The position numbers and the translations under genes were made by a program. A model generated the notes under the pieces. That model saw nothing but the letters and a program-made list of their open reading frames with translations, had not been told where the DNA came from and did not search any database. Source: Pisaster brevispinus (taxonomy: Eukaryota > Echinodermata > Asteroidea > Forcipulatida > Asteriidae). Taken from it: DNA of 64,000 nt. Numbering within the stretch: position 1 is the first letter of the stretch; each line of letters begins with the position of its first letter. The stretch covers positions 14,447,705 to 14,511,704 of the forward strand of contig JAMKCF010000013.1 of the NCBI GenBank assembly GCA_023634235.1, read 5' to 3'. This document shows, piece after piece, positions 47,401 to 56,900 of this stretch.

Positions 47401-50400
47401 GAGACCTACCTTTTGACGGATTTCCACAAGCTCCTCCATGATTTTAGTGTTTTCTTCCTTGCATCTGCAAAACAAACCGTAATTAAAATAATTTAGAGTT
47501 ACAACAAACGAGAATCGTAGACAATACGGGATTTACAATACAGTTTACCGGCAGAGGGCCATTATCACTAGTGCAGCAGTCGCAGCAAGCTTGTACTTTT
47601 GTGAGTTTAAGCATTTGATGGTGTTTTTTGCGAGGCTGATAAATGTTTTTTCACCATAATGAAAGCCATTTAAAGGTACCAAAAGGCTCGTGCCCTGCAG
47701 AGTTGCGAGTGTGAATTTGTAGACAAACCTTTTGGGGAAAATAGTTTCTCTGGGGTAAATTGTAGAGGATGCACTTTATTGCAAATCGCCCCCTTTTTTC
47801 AATGTCTCCTCAACTACCGATGCACAAAGTTAAAATGAAGAGTAAAATAAATCCTCAACTACAAATGTTAAACACTGTCTAGTCAAGTAATTTTGGTTTT
47901 TTTTGTTTATTTCTTTTAAAAATTACTTCATCTCGGGAACAATTGTTTATTTTGTATTGCTCAATGGTCTGTAGAATATTCTTTAGAGTATTCTGTAGAA
48001 AATTCTCTAAAACACTTTGTGAGGTGTTCTGTAGAGTGTTCTGTAAAATATTCTCCAAAATACTATGTGAGATATTCTGTAGAGTATTCTGTAGAATATT
48101 CTCTAAAATACTTTGTGAGGTGTGTTCTGTAGAGTAATCTGTTTAGTAATATTCTATTGAGTATTCTACAGTAGGGCAGTGAGGGGTGAAGGGCTTATAA
48201 GTTACCTGGAGTTAAATGCAAGTTCCAGTTTGCGTCTTGTCTCTGGGTTACGCCCTTTACGCATTGCTGGAAAGTAGTCGGGATATTTCAGTGATACTTT
48301 GCACTTGCCTTCTGGTGTCTGTGGATGGAAGCGACAGAAAGACAACAATGTATTGAACGTCCAGCCGTTGCGATTCTCCCGTTTGGAAATAACATGAAAA
48401 ATGAGCCACTTTTAAAGGGAGGGTTTACTTTTGGTAAAATACTCAAAAAAATTAATGACCATAATAACTTACTTGGTAACGAGCACTGGAGAGATATTGA
48501 TATTATAAAACATTGTTAGAAACAACATCCTTTGAATTGCAGTAATGAGAGTTTGAGAGGCAAATTTCCACCCCAAAATTTGAATCTGAGCAAGGCTTCA
48601 GGCATGAAGCCTTTCTCAGGCATCTGAAAGCACACAATTCTATGCAACAAGGGTGGTTTTTTCTTTCATTATTTTGTGCAATTTCAATCACCAATAAGTG
48701 CGAATTTTGACAGGTTCAAAAGCAAGATACATCAGGTTGTTTAAGAAGATCTTTATTGTTCACTCTTAATATAAACCAATAACTGAAGCACAATCAAGAA
48801 AAGAAGTTTTTATGCTGTTTTATTATTTTATTATTATTACAGTAAAAACTGTCTCGTAGAAACTTACTTTGTCTAGTCTCTTGATGAAGTCATCTGGAAG
48901 ACCCACTGTAAAAAGGAAGAGATTTGAAAAGTCAAATGTCACATTCAGTAAGTGTGATTCTTTATCGATAGTAAATTTTGGGTTATATTTCGCCAACAGT
49001 GGGTGTACACTCTCAAGCTATTGGTTCTGAAAACGCCCTCTAGTGTTCAATGTTCCTTGCCTTTATTGTAGCTTGCAAAGTAATGAGATAACGAAGACTA
49101 CGAGCCTGCAAATTGGAAACGATGGGACTGCTTGTGTGTGGCATGGATTGTGCGTTGTGAACATCATGATCGCAATGTGGTCTGTATTTCGCGGCACTGT
49201 TGGAGTGAGTTTTTTAAACTATTATCTGAACCGTACAAAAGTTAACGAGCAACCAGACTATCGGTCGCTAAATCGTGTAACCGGCACATGCTTAATTCTG
49301 ATACCTGGGCCCAATTTCATAGAGCTGCTTAAGCACGAAAAGTAGCTAAGCACAACAAAATTATGCTTACCAGAATAAGGTTACCAGCCAAACTGCCATG
49401 TCACATGCACAATTTGTGACTGGTAGCCTGCCAATTTTTGCTCAGCACAAAATTTGTAAGCAACATTTTCTGCTTAAGCAGCTCTATGAAATTGGGCCCT
49501 GGAGAAATTCTACCAGACCAGATACAAAAACAAATACACAAAGCTACCATGGCCTCCTTTTCTACAGCCACACTAACACAATCACTAACCGCCATCGTCG
49601 CACTTACCTAGTTCCTCCTCAGTAAACTCCAGTATTGTGTTCTCGTCGTTCAGATTCTTGTTGAAGTCGATGGCGATATCGCTGGCCCGTTTCTTCAACG
49701 CCTTCACCTTGTCTTGTACGTCCTTGGGTAGATGCAAGCCTAGACATGAAGCACACAGAAAACAAAATAGTCAGTTTGACTAAGGACCCCAAATTCTGGG
49801 AAATTAATTGAGAACCATGTCTTGACAATGCACAAATGATGCAACAAAATAGTGTCTTAACTTTGTTCCCCCCATTAACATTTTCCAGCGAGTTAACCAA
49901 CCACTTGAAACCATTCAACCGCACAGAATTATAGATGGATTGCCAATGACGTCAGTGGCCGCCATCTTTGATGACGTCTTTGTGGCGTGTCATGGCCTAG
50001 CGGTTAAGAGCACCGGATTCAAGCTCTGGTGTTTGATCAGCAGAGTGTGGATTCGAGTCCCGGTCGTGACACTTGTGTCCTTAAGCAAGACACTTAACCA
50101 TGATTGCTTCGTAAAGTTGGGGAGGTAGTGCTTTCTGCTCTACCAGCCAGGCTTCTGATGGATGATACCCAAGCCTACATCCGTATGGACTGTAAAGGGG
50201 GTAACCCTGTTTCAGCCCCAGGAGTAGGTGGCAACGGCCCCTGGAAAAAATAGTTGATTGTAGCCCAGGCCTTGTGTGTCTGGCGACTTGCATAAAAAAA
50301 AATAATAAAAAAAACAATGGAAAAGTGCAGGCGTGTACGCGCTGCGCGCGACTCTCAGCCAATGATAGCCTTTCACGTGTGCACGTTACATCAACGATGG

Positions 50401-53400
50401 CTGCCAATGCAAGGGGGTCTAAACTCTAAATGATTCATTCTTTCGTTGAGGTTTATTGAGTAAATGAGTTGTATCCATTCATAACATTGTACTAGGGTTC
50501 TCCCCAGGATATTTTCTAAACTGTGGGGGGATTCTGAACCCAAATGTGGCCTTCAGGAGCACACTGAATCAAAATGAGGTTCTCGCTATGTTTTTACTTG
50601 CTGTTTTTTATTGGGTTTTGAAACTGTGCAATTGTAAATGGAAATTCTAAATGATTTTATCTTCATGATTTTTGTGAATTTGATCCGAATGGCCCATTGT
50701 CAATAATTGAAATACATGAGTTAATTCGCACTCTTGAAGATGACACAATAAGTGCTCTGGCACATGACACAATAAAGTTGTCCACTTCGTGAACCAGATC
50801 TTACCATTTCTACGCCCAAGTTTAATCAACTTCTCCAGGTAGCGTTTTGCTTCTGGCTTCAGCTTACTGACATCAGTCTTCTCTTGGAAGGCGACGAGAT
50901 TGTCAAACACATCCTGCTTCATGCTACGAACGATAGAAACATTTTTTTTATAGAGGTTAAATTTGTTGATATTTTAATACTTTAAAACTTCTTCTGTTTT
51001 CCCTTGTACATTTGAGCTTGGACGCCAGAACTTGACCTAACCCAGGCTAGGCCCACGACAAGGTAGAACAAAATTTGTTAGAGGTTCAATTTGTTGATAT
51101 TTTATTACTTAAAAACTTCTTCTGTTTTCCCTAGTACATGAGACCTTGGACGCCAGAACTTGACTTAACTCAAGCTAGGCCCACGACAAGGTAGCGGAAA
51201 CCCACATATAGCGAGGTGCGATATGATTTTGTATTTTTATTTCTCCTTCAGACCAAACAAACTTGGCGTTTCTGGTATCAATTCAAAACAAAATTACAGG
51301 AGGGGGGAAAAAATCTTTCTTTTTTGCTTCACATTTTTTATTTATGAATATGGATTCGATACACTCAAAGGTATCCATGTGTAGGTTTTTGTCTTTTATA
51401 CCGAAAATGTTCAAACAAAAATGTTGACTTGACACACTGCAATTGCCTCGCTTTTTTAAATATTGGAAGTACAAAAACAAGCATGTGATTTTCTTCTAGT
51501 TCACAAGAAAAAAAATCCTGACCTTAAATAAAAAACATGAATATGAATATTATCTTGTAGGGTAATCAGAAACTCTTTTTATTTTATTTTATTTTTTGTT
51601 TGTGCCTTCAGGGCTCGAAATCTAACTGGACTGAAGGCCCAAGGCTAGTGATTTTAGAGTTGGGCCAATAAACGCCAGTATAGTCCGGCAGTCTTGTGGG
51701 TTTTTTGTTCAAATGTTGACTTTCAGTCTGATGATGTCTGTCAATTCTATTCAGTATTGAAGTATCTTTTACAGTTCAAATCTTAAATTGTGCACTGGCA
51801 AGAGATTGTCTAATATTTCAACTCTGCTCGTGTACAAAAGAATTCTGGACCAGTAAACACCCTGAACTAAAGCCCAGTGGTCTTGCAGATTTTGCCCTTC
51901 AAATTTGAGCCGTGGCCTTTCTTACCTCATTTCTACATCAAAGTCGGAGAGTTTCTTATCGGCTTCAGTACTTGCTTCCCTCATGGCTTTGTCAGGAGAT
52001 GTATGCTGGGGAAAATCCAGCATGTTACGTTGGACGCCGTACTCGCAGTCATTGTTAGCCAGTGCCTGAACGGTAAATCAAACCACGACAGAGTTTGTTT
52101 TTAAATTCTGTTTTCTATAGTTAATCATTTATCACTTTGTGGTAATCTAACACAACCATGACCAAAATATTATTAAAAGAACTGAAGAAACTTGTTATTT
52201 TTATTTTAATGAAATATTATAAGCCTCCAATCCCACCTTCTCCACCCCCTGGATGGTAAGAAAGCTAAGGAGCTCCAGCACTGCAGGGGTGTCATTAACG
52301 AGATAATTTCTCATGCTAGGATGATCTTACTGAATCTATGATTAACATTCAGAAGATTGGTTGACTTCTTATCTTAGTGCCTTAGTTTCTTTGATTTGAG
52401 TCGTCTTTGCAAATATAAATTATCATGACAAGCCGACTCATTCTATCAAATAAGTGATCTTGGTGAGATAAGTTATCTCGTTTGAGTCTGAATAATAGTT
52501 GTGATAATCGCAACCTTCCATTTTCCCACCGGTCGCAAACCTCGGGAGGATGGAGGGTTAAATATGATAGAATTTTTATATTCACCTCAGCGAAAGGAAA
52601 AAGACGAATGTAGCATTTTTCCCCCCAGTTTAGCTCCCCCCCCCCATTCTCCTCATTCTCACACCCTTGCTCTATGCTCACACTCAGTCTTAACTCCATA
52701 AATAGTGCCAATGCGCATCGTCAGTGCCACGATGTTTGCGGATGTGCAACTGCGAGTGCAACAAGTCTTTGGCCAAGGCGTTATTCATCGCTCACAGCGC
52801 CATCAATGCGGAACGTGAATCAGCACTCAGCAGTAAGCAGCGCATAGTAAAACAGCGCAATGCAGCAACATGAAAAAGACTAAATAGGTGGTGCGGCCGT
52901 CTCAACAAATCGAATCAGCGCCGTGTGCACATGCGTGTCGTGGTCGAGCGGTTAAAAGCACCGAACTCAAGCTCTGGTGTTTGTGGTCAGCAGAGTATGG
53001 GTTCGAGTCCCAGTCGTGACACTTGTGCCATTGAGCAAGACACTTAACCATTATTGCTTCGTCCTTTGGATGGGATAAAGCCATAGGTCCCGTGTGTGAA
53101 CCACCAATGCACGTAAACAGTGGCTACTCCTAGAACTATTCGGTTCGTTCCGCTATCGTCTCCCCGACCCTCATAGGTCATCATGTACAAAATCCTATTC
53201 GAATCTTTTTCCCCTTCACGTTTATGCACCTGGACTTCTCTTTTGAAAACGAAGCTCGCCAAAATTAGGCTCTATGTATTCATTGTTTTAAAGGACACCA
53301 AAACAAGCACGCACATTTTTTTGTTAATATGTGTTCTCCACAAATAAACTACGGTAAAGTAATAACTGGGTGAAATATCTTGGCATAAAAACTTGGTTTT

Positions 53401-53954
53401 CTACTCGAAAAATAATTTCACCTCCTGAAGGGACTTGGGCCGGGCGTAGGGCCACAAAGCAGAGGGAGTCCAACATATTGGCACCAATTGTGGGGCTGAC
53501 TCAGTCTCAATATGGACAATGAATATGGGGTGGTTTTTTTTGTAATTATTTTTTTATTTAAATTAATTTTTCTCTTTATCTTTCCCGGTCTAATACAAAA
53601 AACACGTTTATTTGCAAAATTTAAGCTAAATACCCATAATCGGTAATACCGGGATAACATGAGAGCCTATTGTCATTCAGTATACTATCATGAGAAATAT
53701 AAAATTTGTAAAAAGAAGTTTGTTAGATGTCGGAAAAGCACGGAAAATGATGTCAGCGCAAAATAATTAAAGCCCACGGACCGTCCGACTTTTACCTGCA
53801 AAGTATTTTCATAGGTGAGGTCGTCCTTCTTAAGTGAGCCGACAGCATCATATGCAGCCTTACATTGTTTTATCAGTTCTTCTGTTTTGATTTTGATGTC
53901 TTCTGGGGTTAAATCCCAGCGGAGTCGGTTGTGTTTCAACAGTTCGGATGCCAT
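35384..53954 (-). CDS. THOP1: Thimet oligopeptidase/neurolysin-like M3 metallopeptidase, complete, 17 coding exons plus 2 alternative exons
   Basis: Complement join, 5' to 3': 53954-53796, 52065-51926, 50923-50805, 49739-49608, 48905-48868, 48318-48206, 47464-47410, 46744-46580, 45555-45394, 44856-44791, 43710-43606, 42403-42296, 40791-40718 (or 40648-40575), 39811-39580, 38938-38807 (or 38752-38621), 36932-36816, 35467-35384. This sums to 2001 nt, 666 residues plus stop; all phases fit. The family cleaves short peptides (below about 20 residues) in the cytosol, secretory pathway or mitochondria. Seen: zinc site HEFGH at 460-464, third ligand E489 in FVEAPSQ (29 residues after H460, the family spacing), and loop [11 protein letters not shown] with Tyr592, 596 and 599. 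Some stretches recall vertebrate THOP1 ([15 protein letters not shown]), others neurolysin ([17 protein letters not shown]), fitting a gene that predates that vertebrate duplication. No signal peptide is seen. Confidence 0.96.
35640..35890 (+). mobile_element. SINE tail copy
   Basis: 'cttgagcaagatattttact', then 'gggtataaatgggtacctgc', then 'gtaaagcgcttagagaatta' and 'gcgctatataaatcgaaag' are typical of the 3' part of tRNA-derived SINEs; the head is missing. It lies in the last intron of THOP1 (opposite strand). Confidence 0.65.
36816..36932 (-). CDS. THOP1: THOP1 exon 16
   Basis: Acceptor attttgcag, donor GTAAGT; 39 codons: [39 protein letters not shown]. Reading past the donor gives an unrelated tail, so the exon ends at 36816. 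The wording is closer to neurolysin than to THOP1. Confidence 0.94.
37013..37189. mobile_element. MITE-like element, opposite-orientation copy of 11821-11992
   Basis: 'aacaatcagggagat' and 'aatcagggagattt' are reverse complements of the 'atctccctgatt' repeats of the other copy; it ends 'agttggcagc'. It lies in the THOP1 intron between exons 15b and 16. Confidence 0.7.
37809..38474. repeat. 16-bp minisatellite, about 40 copies
   Basis: The consensus is GGTCCTCTACCTCAAA. The left part is more varied (GTAC, CCAAG forms) and the right part nearly pure. It lies in the THOP1 intron 147 nt downstream of exon 15b in transcript sense. As 16 is not a multiple of 3, all three plus-strand frames read the same repeated peptide, which explains three long overlapping ORFs. 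Confidence 0.97.
38621..38752 (-). CDS. THOP1: THOP1 exon 15b: alternative substrate-loop exon
   Basis: Acceptor ccttcactag, donor GTGAGT; also 132 nt in phase 0: [44 protein letters not shown]. Ten of 44 residues differ from exon 15a (560, 561, 563, 565, 566, 570, 580-582, 589). In the last ten codons, [10 protein letters not shown], eight codons differ only silently. The gap to exon 15a is 54 nt, shorter than normal introns of this gene, which would hinder splicing the two to each other. It is predicted to be a mutually exclusive exon; expression has not been shown here. Confidence 0.88.
38807..38938 (-). CDS. THOP1: THOP1 exon 15a: substrate-loop exon, canonical version
   Basis: Acceptor tgcactcttag, donor GTGAGT; 132 nt, 44 codons in phase 0: [44 protein letters not shown]. 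It holds the flexible loop and the tyrosines (592, 596, 599; human 605, 609, 612) that bind substrate and stabilise the transition state. The first Gly of the usual GG is Asp590. Confidence 0.94.
39580..39811 (-). CDS. THOP1: THOP1 exon 14: third zinc ligand
   Basis: Acceptor ctcatttatcgcag, donor GTACGT; 232 nt. Begins [19 protein letters not shown], where Glu489 is the expected third zinc ligand, and continues through [19 protein letters not shown] and [18 protein letters not shown]. The first base completes Ser479, which is shared by either exon 13 version. Confidence 0.95.
39903..40057. repeat. 45-bp tandem repeat, about 3.5 copies
   Basis: The unit is 'ggctcaagcagggtatagtg', a variable stretch, then 'aagtcaccattgg'. 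Starts at 39911, 39956 and 40001; a decayed copy is at 40048. It lies in the THOP1 intron between exons 13b and 14. Confidence 0.92.
40575..40648 (-). CDS. THOP1: THOP1 exon 13b: alternative zinc-site exon
   Basis: Acceptor catgtctacgctag, donor GTCTGT; again 74 nt and the same phases. Encodes [13 protein letters not shown] followed by [11 protein letters not shown]. The first 13 codons differ from exon 13a at seven third positions without changing one residue; the remaining 11 codons change 8 residues (Q/D, L/I, C/L, A/G, A/T, E/D, R/A, M/F). QTDFA recalls vertebrate neurolysin. Including both versions, or neither, would break the frame, so the two should be mutually exclusive. Selection on both is clear from the silent pattern; that it is spliced into mRNA is inference. 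Confidence 0.88.
40718..40791 (-). CDS. THOP1: THOP1 exon 13a: zinc-site exon, THOP1-like version
   Basis: Acceptor cttacccttcag, donor GTACAC; 74 nt (24 codons plus 2 nt). Encodes [13 protein letters not shown] followed by [16 protein letters not shown] supplies two zinc-binding histidines and the catalytic Glu461. The second half agrees with the vertebrate THOP1 wording (Q-AEF-MF). This is the first of two tandem versions in transcript order. Confidence 0.94.
40847..41380. mobile_element. Palindromic MITE split by a SINE
   Basis: The left half 'gggcccaattttattgagct...ccagccaaattaccatgt' ends near 40948; the right half resumes near 41280 with 'catctgtgactggcttcc' and ends 'gcagagctatgaaattaggc'. 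Together they match the intact copy at 49307-49499. Confidence 0.85.
40949..41279 (+). mobile_element. tRNA-headed SINE inserted in a MITE
   Basis: The head 'gtggccgagcggttaagagc' and 'tgtgggttcaagtc' have the look of a class II (Ser/Leu-type) tRNA with A and B boxes; no closing acceptor stem. The body 'tttggatgggacattaagct' and 'aagaacccagaacac' is shared with 14105-14470 and 52934-53160. Confidence 0.8.
41939..42056. mobile_element. Palindromic MITE-like copy (CATCTTAAGATGAGTTG family)
   Basis: 'gatttttcacaaagcacaaa', 'cttaagatgagttgtcag' and 'cacactttgcttagcaatta', ending in 'catcttaagatg'. It lies in the THOP1 intron between exons 12 and 13a. Confidence 0.75.
42296..42403 (-). CDS. THOP1: THOP1 exon 12
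   Basis: Acceptor gccgacag, donor GTAAGT; 36 codons: [36 protein letters not shown]. It ends in phase 0 directly before the zinc-site exon, so either version of the next exon joins in frame. Confidence 0.95.
43115..43365. repeat. Dispersed repeat, copy related to 46220-46521
   Basis: It shares 'gtttcagctgaatacagtgt', 'ctacttg.tgagaaaacagc' and 'gtttagcgaggt(g)acagtgggta' with the other copy and ends in a decayed hairpin ('atgagaaatctttcacgcat...gtttctca'). Confidence 0.75.
43606..43710 (-). CDS. THOP1: THOP1 exon 11
   Basis: Acceptor ggctctttcag, donor GTAAGT; 35 codons: [35 protein letters not shown]. The GxFYLDLxPREGKxGHAACFG motif is diagnostic of the family. Confidence 0.95.
43790..44040 (-). 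mobile_element. tRNA-headed SINE copy
   Basis: On the minus strand 'ctctgtggtctagtgggtaa' and 'cacaggttcggatcccacct' are A and B boxes; the flank 'aatgtttattaagcactgta' is shared with the next copy. Confidence 0.65.
44160..44480 (-). mobile_element. tRNA-headed SINE copy
   Basis: It has the same flank ('ccaccaatgtgtgttta(a)gc'), a poly-C run at 44218-44240, then 'gggatttgaacccacaat' (B box in reverse) and 'ccattctagagcag'. It lies in the intron between THOP1 exons 10 and 11. Confidence 0.65.
44791..44856 (-). CDS. THOP1: THOP1 exon 10 (66 nt)
   Basis: Acceptor gtttgttcag, donor GTAAAG; 22 codons: [14 protein letters not shown], then VWNDDVTM. It matches the ELLGL..V(W)H(E)DV stretch before the central beta region. 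Confidence 0.92.
44985..45400. repeat. 55-bp minisatellite that includes the exon 9 splice donor
   Basis: CTTCATACCTGATA starts at 45001, 45056, 45111, 45166, 45221, 45276, 45331 and 45386, exactly 55 bp apart. The copy at 45386 is the true exon 9/intron boundary (minus strand TATCAG then GTATGAAG). The rest of the unit is T-rich ('ttctttttagtattattgct', 'atttctgtttctattt'). Confidence 0.97.
45394..45555 (-). CDS. THOP1: THOP1 exon 9
   Basis: Acceptor ctttgatcag; 54 codons: [54 protein letters not shown]. The donor (TATCAG then GTATGA) is the first copy of a 55-bp unit repeated down the intron (see the tandem repeat entry). Confidence 0.95.
45678..45850. mobile_element. Palindromic MITE (AGCTGCTTAAGC family)
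   Basis: It begins 'gggcccaatttcatagagct' and ends 'cttgttgtgcttaag', the right tip being lost. It lies in the intron between THOP1 exons 8 and 9. Confidence 0.78.
46220..46521 (+). mobile_element. Helitron-like non-autonomous element, tentative
   Basis: It ends with a perfect 18-bp hairpin (46468-46485 and 46490-46507, loop CGCA), ten bases, then CTGG followed by T. A 3' hairpin about 10 nt before CTRR next to a T is the terminal form of Helitrons. The 5' end (TC after A) could not be fixed. A related copy is at 43115-43365. Confidence 0.4.
46580..46744 (-). CDS. THOP1: THOP1 exon 8
   Basis: Acceptor ctcctag, donor GTATGT; 55 codons in phase 0. Encodes [19 protein letters not shown], then [14 protein letters not shown], the conserved YxLEMxMAKT region. 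Confidence 0.95.
46814..47010. mobile_element. Palindromic MITE (AGCTGCTTAAGC family)
   Basis: From 'gggcacgatttcatagagct' to 'agatctatgaaactgtgccc'; both tips are present and inverted. Confidence 0.82.
47410..47464 (-). CDS. THOP1: THOP1 exon 7 (55 nt)
   Basis: Acceptor gttttgcag, donor GTAGGT. Encodes [19 protein letters not shown]. It completes the Arg codon split with exon 6 and ends in phase 0. Confidence 0.92.
47965..48170. repeat. Degenerate minisatellite of TTCTGTAGA-type units
   Basis: 'attctgtagagtattctgta' and 'ttctctaaaatactttgtga' recur with a longer period of about 63 bp. It lies in the intron between THOP1 exons 6 and 7. Confidence 0.8.
48206..48318 (-). CDS. THOP1: THOP1 exon 6
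   Basis: Acceptor catccacag, donor GTAACT. 113 nt encoding [19 protein letters not shown] then [15 protein letters not shown]. The family motif KVTLKYPHYFP is clearly recognisable. Confidence 0.94.
48400..48690 (+). repeat. Dispersed repeat, copy 2
   Basis: Matches 8370-8640 in order, including 'tttgaatctgagcaaggctt', the near-palindrome GGCTTCAGGCATGAAGCC and 'agcacacaattctatgcaac'. Confidence 0.8.
48868..48905 (-). CDS. THOP1: THOP1 exon 5 (micro-exon, 38 nt)
   Basis: Acceptor ctttttacag and donor GTAAGT. It encodes [12 protein letters not shown] plus a split Val codon. The homologous vertebrate stretch is GLPEDFLNSLEK-like. It is short enough to be missed by gene finders. Confidence 0.9.
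49307..49499. mobile_element. Palindromic MITE (AGCTGCTTAAGC family), best-preserved copy
   Basis: GGGCCCAATTTCATAGAGCT with 'gcttaagc' at the left is matched by 'gcttaagcagctctatgaaa' and TTGGGCCC at the right: about 30 bp of nearly perfect terminal inverted repeats with a TTACCAG/CTGGTA inner pair. 193 bp, no ORF. Confidence 0.9.
49608..49739 (-). CDS. THOP1: THOP1 exon 4
   Basis: Acceptor catgtctag; 132 nt. It encodes [19 protein letters not shown] and [16 protein letters not shown], matching the helical region of the upper domain. The donor is GTAAGT. Confidence 0.94.
49983..50290 (+). mobile_element. tRNA-headed SINE copy
   Basis: 'catggcctagcggttaagag' and 'gtggattcgagtcccggtcg' are the A and B boxes; the body 'cttaagcaagacacttaacc' follows and a different 3' tail ('ggtaaccctgtttcagcccc') is present. 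Confidence 0.8.
50805..50923 (-). CDS. THOP1: THOP1 exon 3
   Basis: Acceptor cgttcgtag; 119 nt. It encodes [15 protein letters not shown] and [20 protein letters not shown], a highly conserved stretch of the family. The donor is GTAAGA after AGAAATG. Confidence 0.95.
50945..51193. repeat. Tandem duplication of about 128 bp
   Basis: The block ending 'cttggacgccagaacttgac' and 'aggcccacgacaaggtag' occurs twice, 128 bp apart. It abuts the acceptor side of THOP1 exon 3. Confidence 0.92.
51926..52065 (-). CDS. THOP1: THOP1 exon 2
   Basis: The acceptor is ttaccgttcag; 140 nt, phase 0 in and 2 nt left over. It encodes [31 protein letters not shown] and [15 protein letters not shown], closely family-like. 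The donor is GTAAGA. Confidence 0.94.
52934..53160 (+). mobile_element. tRNA-headed SINE copy
   Basis: 'cgtggtcgagcggttaaaag' and 'tatgggttcgagtcccagtc' are A and B boxes; 'gagcaagacacttaaccatt', 'tttggatgggataaagccat' and 'aatgcacgtaaacag' form the body. It lies in THOP1 intron 1. Confidence 0.82.
53796..53954 (-). CDS. THOP1: THOP1 exon 1, start codon
   Basis: 53 codons, beginning [17 protein letters not shown] and ending TLQ. The start has a good context (AAAAATGG). The donor is GTAAAA after CTTTGCAG. The [10 protein letters not shown] stretch is the usual N-terminal signature of the family; no longer N-terminal extension is open upstream. Confidence 0.95.
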
Positions 53955-56900
53955 TTTTCAGCGGTGATGAGAAGAAGCTAGAGGAAGGAATGTGTGTGAA
54001 ATGAAAGTGGACGCTGCAGAATCGATTGTGCATAGCAACAGATAGAGGGCGCTCGCATACAATTAGTTATCTTTTTTTAAAAGTCGAAACCACCTGCCAT
54101 GCGCACACCTGCACGATGGGGGCGTGTTTGCAAATAAATCATAATTTATGCGTTTTTCTTTGAGTTTACCGGGAAACCAGAAAAACCACAAAAAACTGAC
54201 ACGCCATTTTAAAGGCAAGCAACCCAATTTGGGTTGTTTTTTTTAAGGAAAATGCCAGGCACGGCCAAGTTTTTCTACTATGTTTTTCAATTCTAAATGA
54301 TACACCTGAGAAAACCAAAACGAGGAAATTGACGATCATCTGAAAAGATGCACACCTGATTTGTTTTTGGCCGACATTTATTTGGAATGTCTCTTGTGAT
54401 GTAGTGTGGAAATACAGGTAGATAGAGCAGAAACCATGGTGTAATTCCGATAAAAATTGTTCAAATGTGTCCTTGACATAGATTGAGGGGAACATTTTGA
54501 TCCCATCTTTTAGTGAACTTCAGGCTTGGCTTGAGACCTGCAACTGACTTGAAACAAGACTTTAGAATCTTCCTCAAAGTCCAAGACTTATGATTCAAGT
54601 CGTACACCGTGAACATGTTCAGGGAACCCGTGGACTTTAAGATTAAAAACATTGAATTGATGAAGCCCAGTTCAAAATTATGACAACTTCGCATGAAGGC
54701 AGATATTGATAGTTGTTGGTAGATCGGTGTTTTTTATATCCATGTATATATTTTTTATATACAGTCCTATCAGAGCACAATGGCAACAGATCAGCAGAAA
54801 AAAAGACATAATACGAAGTCTCGCGAAGAAAGACAGCTTTGAGTTTGTCTTTGCTATTCTCTACTGATTTGGTGTAGAAGTACTTATGCATAACTCATTA
54901 GTATTTAAAAAGATGACCAATAGGAACACAGAAACACAGTGATGATTGGTTCAAATAATCTGCAACTTGCATGAATCACATACATAGGATGAATGAATGA
55001 ATAATTAATTTTTATGAAAGGTAATTAATCCATTTCATCAACAGAAACGTCAAAATAAATAAGAATCACCGGACAACAGAACATTACTTCGTTTTTAATT
55101 TTATTGTAACATAATATTGTGAGGAAAACTCTCAACAATAGGCCTAGTAATCATTACATTTCTGAAATAACTCACTGAATGTTTAAAATTCTTTTCCAAA
55201 AAGATAACAAAATTAAGTTTGCATCAAGTGAGAAGCTAACCAGAAACAATGTTTTGAAATACTTGTCAGAAAAAGTTTGCATCTCAGATATAAAAAAAAT
55301 AATGATAATTTTAAAGATAATTTCAATAATCAAATCGGCTGGATACTTGACAGAATTTTAAATGGAAAATGTTAGTTCATCAAATATGGAAGTAAAAGGA
55401 AATATTCATAGCTAAACAGAAGGACATATCATAAACATTCATAACAAAATTATAAAGTAAAAAAACCTCCGTATTAAAAACAGGGTATTGAACGAAAAAC
55501 TTGATTTTCACGCGTCTAGGCTTTTGAAACGGAACAGTCGTCGTGTATTTAACAAAAAGAGGAAATCTCATAACGGACTCGTGAATGTAACGGCAGTTTA
55601 CCGTAACAGCTATCGACAATACGCGGAGTGACATCATTTTGATTGTACGGCAGTAAATAGTAACAGATAATGAATTAACAATCCCCAAGTTCAAGATGCT
55701 CCCATGCCCTTTGCATAATCGGCACTCAATCTTACTTTACAAAAAGACCTTAATGAAGTCGTAGAAAATGTTTTTCTTTATTTCAAAGAACATTTTTTTT
55801 AAAGCTCTTTTCGAATTTACGCAGAGAGCTGCGACACAAGAACCACTCGACCCGTTACAGTGTTGTTTAATTCACAGCGGGACGAGCATGACCAAGCTTG
55901 ACAGAGCTCGGCCATTTTTAATGTGCGTGGGGCCAGTTGTCGCACACAGATTTCGAATTGTGGCTACAGTTGGATCTCCGCATCATCATGCATTGAAGTA
56001 TAGGCTGTCCCTGCAACACCTTTAGAATCAGTCGTAGCCGTAGCCATCAATTTGGATACGGCCAGAGATATATAGTTTTCCTATAAAAGATTGTCGCAAC
56101 TCACTCCAACCGATTCTCCGACCAGTTCTTTCTGTGCCGAAGTACATACAGCTTTTAGGCATTCAGTCACATTTCCCACCCCTTGCGCTGTCTTGTTCGT
56201 AATGAGTACTAAAATGGCAACATCAATTCTCAACTAGACACAAGTTTTTGTTATATTAACAAAAACAAGGTGTTCGGCGTGACGTTCAAATCTTGTATGC
56301 AACACAGCCCAGCTTTATCAAATACATGTTAGCTCGGTTCCAGCTTGACCACGCGTTTATTGCTGTGAGATCTGGTAAAACAGCACCTATTAAAGGTAAC
56401 GTCTCGTAACACTTGATGACGTCATTAGATCAATGCCACTTTTTAGGTACCTTTCTTTTTAACCTGAAGTTGATATTGAGCCTCGAGGAAAACGCACCGA
56501 CAAAAAGAACTCGCAATGGATTTTCTCTCAACTAAGTGTATGTTCTTCGTTTATTTATTAAATGTAAAAAATCACCAGAGTTGGTGAGGGACATTATGTT
56601 GTTTTCCCTACCAATTGCATTTACATCAAAGTCTTATACACAGAATTGATGTTCAAAACCCTTCCATATGATACAACAACAAAAAGTATCCGAAAAAACA
56701 ACCAACTGTGAATATAAACTCAACGGCTGTTATATTGGTTGATTGATATAATAATTTGAATTAAAACACACTTTTAAGACAATACTTTTGTTTTGTTTTC
56801 CCCATTGTGCTTTTGTGTGGTGATGATAAATTAACAATAAAAATATCACTTTACACGAGCGTGGGAATTACAATATTAATATACAAAAATGCTGATCAAA

